NCBI GenBank assembly: GCA_964023205.1
Contig: OZ026843.1
Span: 10,831,093-10,895,092, forward strand
Source: Lutraria lutraria
Lineage: Eukaryota > Mollusca > Bivalvia > Venerida > Mactridae
Direction of reading: 5' to 3'
DNA: 64,000 bases
Under the pieces are notes generated by a model. It ran no database searches and was not told the DNA's origin. It was given only the letters and a program-made list of their open reading frames with translations. The translations under genes and the position numbers were made by a program. Positions within the stretch are counted from its first letter, which is position 1. Each line of letters begins with the position of its first letter. Positions 13,601 to 22,600 of the stretch are shown here, piece after piece.

Positions 13601-16600
13601 ACTTGAGTGGTGAATATTACCATTTGTCCTACAAACATAAATACACAGGTTGTAATAGTTAACCATTACAATTTTCACACTGACCCAAAGCTCTGGGGCT
13701 ATCGTGAACTTTCTCAAAATTATGGTGTTTTTTTTCAACCAACTTTTTGTTAAGGCTAGTTGTTATATTTGTATGTTGATAATCACAGGTTTTTATTGGA
13801 GTACTATAAAATTAACAACACTCTCGATAGCTTACTAAATCTATTCTCCTATACATAAATGTCAAAGAGGCATGCATCTATACAGTGGGTGGAGCTTATC
13901 ATTTAACTCATATGACTCAGAGATACAGCTCAACTAGTATACATTACACTCCTTCCCACCTTAGAGTTAGTGACATGTAATAAATTGAAAATACATGAAC
14001 TTTAGAATTTACAGTCAAGATAAACATTGTAATCATGAAACAATCTGGCAATATGTTGAAATTCTCTACTAGTCCATTTGCTTGTGGGTAGTATGGTGTT
14101 ACACGGTGATGTTTAATCCCATTTGATTTGAAAAATGTTGAGATTTCTTCTGAAACCATATTAGGTGCGTTGTCGCTCTTTATTATTTCTGGTAGTCCAT
14201 GCGTTGCAAATATTCGCATGAGTTTATTCATAATTGTCTGTGATGAAGTGTTCTTGATTATGTCAACTTCTGGAAATCTTGAGTATAAATCTTGCACTAC
14301 AAGTATACTCTCCCCTCCAGGAAATGGTCCTGTTATGTCCATGGCAACACATTTCCAGGCCACCTCTGGTAGTTCTGTCGGTGTTACTGGTGTTTGATAT
14401 GTTGAGTTTGTGGTTAATTGGCATTCATAACACGTTTTTATTAAATCTTCAACTTCTCTGTCAATATTTGGCCAATATACTTTTGTTCTTAGCATCTGCT
14501 TGGTTTTTACAATACCTTGATGTGTTTGATGAGCTAATTTTAATGTTCTCGCTCTTAATCCCTCGGGAACAACAATTCTGCTACCTCGTAGTACAATGTT
14601 ATTATAAACTGAAAGTTCCCTGCGTATTTTGAAGAATACCTTGAATTCTTCACCTTTTAACCAGTTATTTGTTTGTAAACAGTTTCTAAGTTTCTGAATG
14701 AAAGTGTCCATAGATGACTCTAGCTCAATTTCTTCTAAGGTCATGGCAGGTGGTACTGAATTCACACAAACATAATTTATGTACTGTTCCGTGAGACTTG
14801 ATATTTCACATTTTTCTCGACTGACTTTCGGCCTACTTAGTACGTCAGCTGGGTTGGAAATTCCTGATCTATGTTCTGTGGTGAATGTAAAACATTGTAG
14901 TCTCAATAACATGCGTTCTAGACGCATAGGCGGCTTGTGCGTCGGCTTGAAAATGTTCAGTAGCGGAGCGTGATCTGTAACCAACTTGAATGTCTGTCCG
15001 TAGACATAGGTTTGAAATCTTTCAATAGCCCATACAGCACTTAGTAACTCTCGTTCTATTGCTGAATATCTCCTTTCCACTTCATTTAACGTGCGGCTTG
15101 CATACGCTACTGGTCTATAATTTCCATCACTTTGTTTTTGCGCTAGTATGGCACCAATTCCTACAAGTGATCCATCTACTGTTATGGTAGTTTCTGCTTT
15201 TGGATCATAAAATGCCATTACTTGTGCACTGGTCAACATGTCTTTCAATGTCTCAAAACTTTTCTGTTGATCTGACTTCCATTCAAATGGATTGTTCTTC
15301 CTTGTCAGCTTTCTGATTGGCTTGGACACTGTAGCCCAATTTGGTAGAAACTATGCACAATAATTCAAAAGTCCTAACAATGATTTAACTTCTTTCACGT
15401 TTTCAGGCGGGGACATGTCCAATACCGCCTTAATCTTGGATTCTTGAAGCTTTAAGCCTTCTGATGTCAATGTATGACCCATGAACTCGATGCTTGTTTT
15501 GTAAAATTCACATTTTCCCTTGTTCAGTGTTAGATTTTTGTCTCTTAATCGTTGCATTACATTACGCAATGTTTTATCATGCTCTTCTTTTGTTGCACCC
15601 CATATCAGAATGTCGTCTGATATGTTTTTACAATTCGTGATATCTTGAAGAGTATGTTGTATAACACGCTGATATATCTCAGGGGCACAAGATATACCAA
15701 ACATAAGTCTGCGATATCTGTAGATTCCATCATTTGTTACAAACGTAGTGATATCTCGTGAACTTTCATCTAACTCGATCTGGTGATAACCCCAATTTAA
15801 ATCCAACTTTGCGTAAAATCTAGCACCGTTCAGCTCCTCTAATGTTTCATCGATATTTGGCATCGGAAAACGTTCTCTTTCAATAGCCGTATTAGGTTGT
15901 CTCATGTCCACGCAGATACGAATGTCTCCAGACGGTTTCGGTAAAACCACTAGGGGTGAAATCCACGGAGTTGCACCCTCGACTTTCTCTATAATTTCGG
16001 CATCTAGTAGCTCTTGTATCTTTTTATTTACTTGTTCACGCATTTTAAATGGGATGCGCCTATTTGGTTGTGCGATGGGCTTCACATCTCTGTTAATGTG
16101 TAGTCGTAGTTGAAAATTCTTCAGTTTTCCAACTCCCTGAAATCTATCTTCATATTCTGACATGATTTTATTCACATTGCTTTCATCAGACTCCAGGTTA
16201 TTCACACAAAATTTCAGCAGTCCTAGCTCAACTGCACTTTGATATCCCAACAACGGTGAGCACACCTGATCAATGATGTGGAAATTTAATTTCACAATTC
16301 TCTCATTAATTTTCACATTGAATTCTGCTATTTTAAGAACCTTTATTGGCTTTGATTGTGCATAAGCATATATCTTTGACTGTACATTAAAGATTTTTGT
16401 ACATTTTGACTGAATTTTCTCATATGTAGCATAATCCAAGCAATTCACACTTGATCCAGAATCAATTAACAATGAACATTTAAATCCTTCAATTTCAACA
16501 TCTACACGCGGCGATTTATCAAATGTGTTTAACTTGAACACAAATTCATCATGTTTCTCATGATCTGGGTAATCTGAGATTTCTTCATTTACAGCACGCA

Positions 16601-19600
16601 CTGTTTTCATCTGTGACTTGCACATATTAGCATAGTGACCTTTCTTCTGACATTTTCGGCATACAATATTTCTTGATTTGATACATTCATGACCACTGTG
16701 TCCATTGGCTCCACAGCGATAGCATGTCTTGAACCTAGCTGGTTGCGGTGCTGATCTCCCCCTTGGCTGATACTGCACATATCCTTTCTTGACAGGTTTC
16801 CATTTTGGCTTGATTTGATTTATTTCATCATGTTGAGTAGGTGACACTTCTGGTCGTTGATATGGGTTCAATCCACCAGTTCCCGCCATGTTCATGTTGT
16901 CAGCATGCAAGGAAGCCAGTTCAGATGACCTCGCAATCTTTTGGACTTTGTCCAGGCTCAAATTTTCTTCTTTAAGAAATTTATATTTCAAGTTCTTAGA
17001 TGAACATGTCTCTACAACTTGATCTCTAATCATATCATCAGCACTTCCTTCTGGAAATTCACAAGCTAATGACAGTTTCTTAAGTCGAATTATGTAATTG
17101 TCTACAGTTTCATCACTTTTTTGTTTTTCTTGACGAAATGTGTGTCTTTCAAATGCAATGTTCTTCTTTGGACTAAAATACTCTGATAATGCATCGATAG
17201 TTTCTTGGTAGTTGCTCGTATTTACAACAGAAGTTTCATAAATATCCTGTATTTCTTCACCACCAAGGTGTAGTAACAATGCCTTTTTTCTTTCATCTTT
17301 TGTTATTCCACTTGCTTGAATATAATAGTTAAATCTCTTTACATAATTCTCCCAGGAACTTGACAAGTTAGTTTATTATACCTCACGTGACTTATTTACT
17401 CTATAGTCTTATGTGACGTCAGAGGGTGACAATCCGTAATGTTACCCTCTGACATTACATTTCGGCCCGCTTGCCATAACGAACTGCCCTCACGCGCTAT
17501 TACCGGGTGTCGGGTTTTATTCAATTTCTGTCGTATCGAATACTATCCTTGTCTAGACACTTTAGGCACTTAGTAGAATATAATTGTAGTTTGACATCCA
17601 GTTTGCAGTAGACATTTTGACAGCAAAGCAACTATGGTGTCAGAAAGATACTTCGTTTCAATTTCTATTATAGTTTTCGTTATATTTGTTAACATGTTTG
17701 TTGCATTTAGTGTCTTTCTTATTCATTGTTTTGTTCGGTATAATAAAATAAATATCACATCCTACATAGGGTGATAGAACATAATGTTCACCCTTGACAA
17801 AGTAATGTCAACCTCGGCTAATGCCTCGGTTGACATTACTCGTCTCGGGTGAACATTACGTTCTATCACCCTATGTAGGATGTGATATATATATAATGTT
17901 GTCCAACAACTTTAAATTTCTGCGGCATTGGCCATTCAAAGTTTGATGCCATCTTGACTGAGAATAGGTTCTTGAAATGTTAATTATGCCACAAAAATAT
18001 AGTCCAAAATTTTAATTCCAATTATAATTTCAATTTTAATCTGATATCCTCGTCGACAATGTTATATTTGTATGTTGATAATCACAGGTTTTTATTGGAG
18101 TACTATAAAATTAACAACACTCTCGATAGCTTACTAAATCTATTCTCCTATACATAAATGTCAAAGAGGCATGCATCTATACAGTGGGCGGAGCTTATCA
18201 TTTAACTCATATGACTCAGAGATACAGCTCAACTAGTATACATTACACTAGTGCTTCTGAAAAATAAGCTCCAAAAATGACATTAAAATGACAGCCATAC
18301 AACAAAATAACATGTATCATGATAACATGAGCAAGAGGATTTCCAACACTTGTCTGTTCACAAGCCTAAGTAAGATCTATCCAACTATGAAGTTTCATGT
18401 CGCTACCACTCATAGTTCTACATCAAAGTTATTGCATAGACACAGAAGCTGAAGCAGATGCTGCAGTGATCACAATGGCTCATCCTTTTCTCCAAAACAG
18501 ACAAGCTAAACATACCAAAATAAACAAGATTTCATCATGGAAGTACAGTCGTAATTGTGTTAGTGCCCACTCCAAATAAAGGCCACCTTGTGAATAAAGG
18601 CCATTCTTTTCGAAAATGATGACTATTTAGAACAAATCGAGGGTTTAACGCAACAGTGTCGTAACTCATATTGAAATAAGAACAAGTTACGACAGTGTTG
18701 CGCTGAGCCCTCGAAATAAAGATTACATGTCAATAAAGGCCTCATTAAGTTTGTCCCCAGGGTGGTCTTTGATCACACGTTTGACTGTACTGTAATTATA
18801 AGAAGTGTACAGACAATGAGGTAAATAACCAGTCAAAATGGGACATATATTAATAACAGAATAAAGCATATATCAGAAAGGTGATACCCTCTGACATGGC
18901 TAACAGTTAGATTGATATTTTAAGGCATACAGACACACAAGATGTTGTCCAAATTAATAACACACAGAAACTGTATCTTTAAATCACTTACTTGTCTTTA
19001 AAAGAAACAGAACACTCAAACTTTTCAGCTAATCCATCAGCATGAGTCTTGTGGGGGAACGACGCCAGTCTGTCACCTAATTCTTTAGGTATGTCAGTCA
19101 GTTTGTGACTTTTACTTCTAGTGGCCCGCTCTGAAAAATAAATCATTGATAAAACGGTCAAACTTAAATGTATTGATTTATTTTCAAATCTTGTAATATT
19201 TTCAAATAAATGTCAACTCACAGTTACTACAAAATACAGTTACAGGTAACATTCACTTTATATTTATTGTAATTTATCCAAAGAATATATTGAAATATAA
19301 TTTTTTAAATTAATCCAAAAATCCTTTAGCTTGCAAATTTTCAGAAATCCATTTATTTTCCACCTTTCTTTTTCCTACTTTTTTGTTGGTTAAATTTGAT
19401 TGACCATGCAATAAAACCTGCTTCAATACTCGAAAAAAATAGAAATATTCCATTTCCACACATGAGGGATAATACTGAAGTAGGATGGACAATCATAGAA
19501 TATTCCATTTTCACATGTAAGGGATGACACTAAAATAGGATATACAATTATCTCAGTTTACCTTCACTGAATGTTTGTCCTTGATTCTCTAACTCTCTAA

Positions 19601-22600
19601 CATTCTGATAATCCTGTACATTGGCTTTCTTACACATTTCTTGTCCATCTAGATTCACTTTTATAGCTTTCTCCAGCTGACCCAAGCCATGAAATGCCAG
19701 AGCATATCTGTAGTGACCCTGTTTAAGGAAGAATATCTAGTGTACATACATGGAGTTAGGTTCTATCATATGCAGAACAAAAGGGCCAAGTTGCCCTAGG
19801 ATGCTCACCTGAGAAATGAATTATGGCAACATCACTTACGAATTTGATTTAAATTCATGCTGCAGTAAGTAAAAATACTGGAAAATAGACCTCAGGGATA
19901 TTATTCTAGCAATTGTGTTAGATGGCCTCTACATGTTGCTGCAAGTAACATATCTAGGCTCCAAACCTGATGCTTCATAAAAAACTGATTTTTTAAGTTT
20001 TTACTTTTGGTTGCCATGGAAACCAGTCTTCTGCATAACATTCTATTAGCAACTTTTGTAAAGGACCATCAAAAGACCATTCCCTATTGAATTTCTTCTG
20101 AGAAGTCGTTTGAAGTGTGGACTGACAGACGACAGACAAAATACCATATTAACAGCTCACTCCTAAGACACTAAAGCCTAACAATGATTATGCACGTAAA
20201 AATCACACAGAACAAGGCAAGGTAAAATTCAAACAAGACAACAACACATCACAGAGGCTCAACTTACTTTAGCAAAATCAGGCTTAATTGTGATAGCTCT
20301 TCTTCCATCAGCCAAGGCTTCCCTGTAAAATGATAACAGATTTCTATGGAACTTGCGATGACATGAATTGAATTACAAAAGTTCAAAATTGTTTATAAAG
20401 GGACATCAGTCTCGACATAACAATAATGTTCAGCCTTAAGATTAACATTTTTTTATGTTTCTGTGTTGGGAGTTTTTTTTTTTTTGAAAATAGTATTTTG
20501 GAGATGGGATGACTCACATGTGTTTCCCTACAACTCCATGTCTCTAACTCTTAAGTTGATAATGACTTTACAGACGAACTAATGAGTTATTAGACTAGAT
20601 ACAAGGTTATAACTATAACTTACATGTATTTTTTCACAGAGATATAAGCTTGCGCTCTATTACCATAGTACACATGGTGAAACAAACTGAAACAAAAAAT
20701 GTAGATTATAAACATAAATCTGTGATTTAAACATTATATATAAGATATACAGTCAAACCTGTGTACAAATGCCACCCTTGGGAAAGACATAATGTGGCCT
20801 TTATTGATGGGTGGTCTCTTTTGGAGGTGGCTGCTTACACATGTTTGACTGTAGACTATTTAAATCAGTTTATGTCTTCGCACTAATCAACAGTAATTTA
20901 CTGTATGAATGGTGTTTGTCAGCTGATCTCATCAGTATAACTAAGTAGATGTATCTATCACAAACAGTTGATAACCTCCCATCTTGAGACTGATCAAAAG
21001 TGGGAGGAAAAGCATGCCAGATTCATTATCATCAGCTATAAAAGCATGGAGATGTATATCCTTTAACCAGGTTTCGGACCAGTCAACTTCAGTCCAATAC
21101 ACTCAAATATCAATGTTACGAGTACAGTCTAGGCTAATTATTAATCTAACTGAAGTTTTCTCACAGGTTCGTACAAAGATCAATAAGTAGCAACACATGA
21201 GAAAGTGTTTAGAGTATAGAGTGTCTCAGTATATAGTTAGGCATTGTCAGGAGTACTATGTCACAGCTAATGGTTGGGAAAGCCAGGGAGTTGTCAACAA
21301 CAAGTCCATCTTATAGTAACTATATGTGATAGGGGAAATATTAGGGTCACATAAAGGAGTCATTATTATCACAAGCATTAAGGGCAGTCTAGACTGTAAA
21401 ATCATATTGTCTACATATGTGACAGCTAAATAATACATATCACACATGAGGTAGTGAGATCTAAATGTTATAATGACAAACACATGATACTGTATGTACC
21501 AGATTCACCAGTCATTAATGCGGTACTAAAATATCTTCACAAGTCCAGAATAGAGCAAAATTTACAGACAATGTATAAACAAAAGTGTCATCTTACTCTT
21601 CTTCAGCAGCCTGGGTGTATGATTGAAGTGCTGAGGAGAACTTCTCAGCTTTGAAATATTCATTTCCAATCTTTTTCTTCTCTTCAGCAAGTTTGATGTT
21701 CTAAAAAAAATAGCAACAGATGATTCATAAACCTAATAGCATTGATCACTGTTTAATGAAAAACTAAAACTAGAAATGTGTCTGGAGGACACAAATGCCT
21801 CCTCTCACAACTAATTAAAAAGCGGCCATAACTCCTGTGAAGATGTTTGGATTTAATGGAAATATTCTGTGGCTTGTATTTTATTATTATACACCTTTGT
21901 ATCAGGCTTTGTATATAACTAATTATCTCACAAACTGAGATTTTACCTTTCTGACATTTTTCTTTGTGTAATCAATAAAGTCCATAGAATTCTCAAATAA
22001 GTGGATGACGTGTTCTCTATCTGCAAGAATAAAGAACATTTATTAAAGTGTCATATTTCTCCAACCATTTTGTACATTTGTGTTTTCTGACCCTGATATT
22101 ACGCCATTATTTTAAGAACTAAAAGATACAATATTGATTACAAAATAGAAGTTGTTTTCACTGACACATTAATCAGGAGTCAATGACCACTAATTCAAAT
22201 TTCCAAGTAGACACAATTTTTATACATTGAATTGTATTTTATATCTTAATTGCAGAGATTTAACAGTTATCAAAATTTTATGAACCCTTTATCCATTGAT
22301 GTTAGAACATAAAGTCGAAACATAGTCAAATAGAATTACAACTTATGACAATACAGTTCTTGTATTCCGGTTTTCTATTGTTAATGTATTTTGATCATGT
22401 CACTTCTTAAATTATAAATATGTTAAGTCCAGATGTTTGCTTCTAATTTGTGCTGAGTGTACACAAAAAAACGTTTACAAAAACCTTGCACTTACAAATT
22501 CTGACTACATACAATACAGCAAACTTGGCAGCCCTTTGTCTGTTCTTTGAAACCTCACTTTTTAATAAATCATGCCTGAAATGTAACAAACAAAATAATA

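Larger units (their letters stand above)
17367..17893. mobile_element. Nested insertion interrupting gag
   Basis: About 0.5 kb separates the first ~18 gag codons (17952 to ~17899) from the rest of gag (17366 on). It carries stop codons in the gag frame and two palindromes (17752-17888 and 17418-17453). Exact ends and a target duplication could not be fixed. It is probably a non-autonomous DNA transposon; the alternative is a rearranged leader. Confidence 0.55.
13944..17952 (-). pseudogene. Broken gag-pol of the Gypsy element
   Basis: The likely gag start is the ATG at 17952 (MASNFEWPMPQKF...), which soon runs into inserted DNA. The frame reopens at about 17366 (SSSWENYVKRF) and continues to a TAG at 15353-15351. 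It then resumes in the same frame from 15350 to the stop at 13944. Visible parts are: gag; two CCHC knuckles (CYRCGANGHSGHEC near 16720 and CRKCQKKGHYANMC after it); protease LLIDSGSS near 16470; reverse transcriptase with DLNWGYHQ and an S-D-D catalytic box (NISDDILIWG) near 15610; RNase H (TVDGSLVGIG, AIERELLSAVW, TDHAPLL); integrase H-H-C-C and a D-D-E core ending PQANGLVENF. After that glutamate the sequence turns to unrelated codons, so the C-terminal integrase region is missing. The element should not be autonomous. Confidence 0.9.
13761..18247 (-). mobile_element. Gypsy LTR retrotransposon, Mag/Steamer-like, in TTC3 intron 11
   Basis: A full-length but defective element of 4,487 bp lies on the same strand as the host gene. 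It has 188-bp LTRs with TG...CA ends when read on the minus strand, a 5-bp target duplication (CTAGT), a primer-binding site one base inside the 5' LTR and a polypurine tract abutting the 3' LTR. Gag, protease, reverse transcriptase, RNase H and integrase segments follow in Ty3/Gypsy order and share one frame. The two LTRs differ at one base of 188 (13890 T versus 18189 C), which suggests a recent insertion. Clade assignment rests on a two-zinc-knuckle gag, short LTRs, single-frame gag-pol and a Ser-type primer site; it is from memory of the family and not from a search. Confidence 0.93.
19562..21700 (-). other. TTC3: TTC3-like exons 7-10: tetratricopeptide block
   Basis: Residues about 209-334 of the TTC3-like protein. 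Exon 7 gives a TPR helix pair (GNEYFKAEKFSSALQSY), exon 8 continues with YYGNRAQAYISVKKY, exon 9 with ALADGRRAITIKPDFAK, and exon 10 with GHYRYALAFHGLGQLEKAI. The G/N-A-Y-A-type spacing and the P at the loop fit tandem TPRs. In the family this region is a protein-protein interaction platform. The exon boundaries do not respect single TPR units. Confidence 0.88.

Noticed and set aside
13439..13738. 99-codon minus-strand frame containing TTC3 exon 12
   Set aside because: Only 13586-13628 is exon, bounded by GTAG and GTGAGT; the rest is intron read-through.
14128..14632. Plus-strand frames across the Gypsy integrase
   Set aside because: Antisense shadows of the pol frame, without independent motifs.
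15351..15353. MLV-style programmed stop readthrough between gag and pol
   Set aside because: The TAG lies between reverse transcriptase and RNase H, not at a gag-pol boundary, so a plain nonsense mutation is more likely.
21256..21654. Open frames between TTC3 exons 7 and 8
   Set aside because: Intronic; the exon 7 donor at 21595-21596 and exon 8 join in frame without them.
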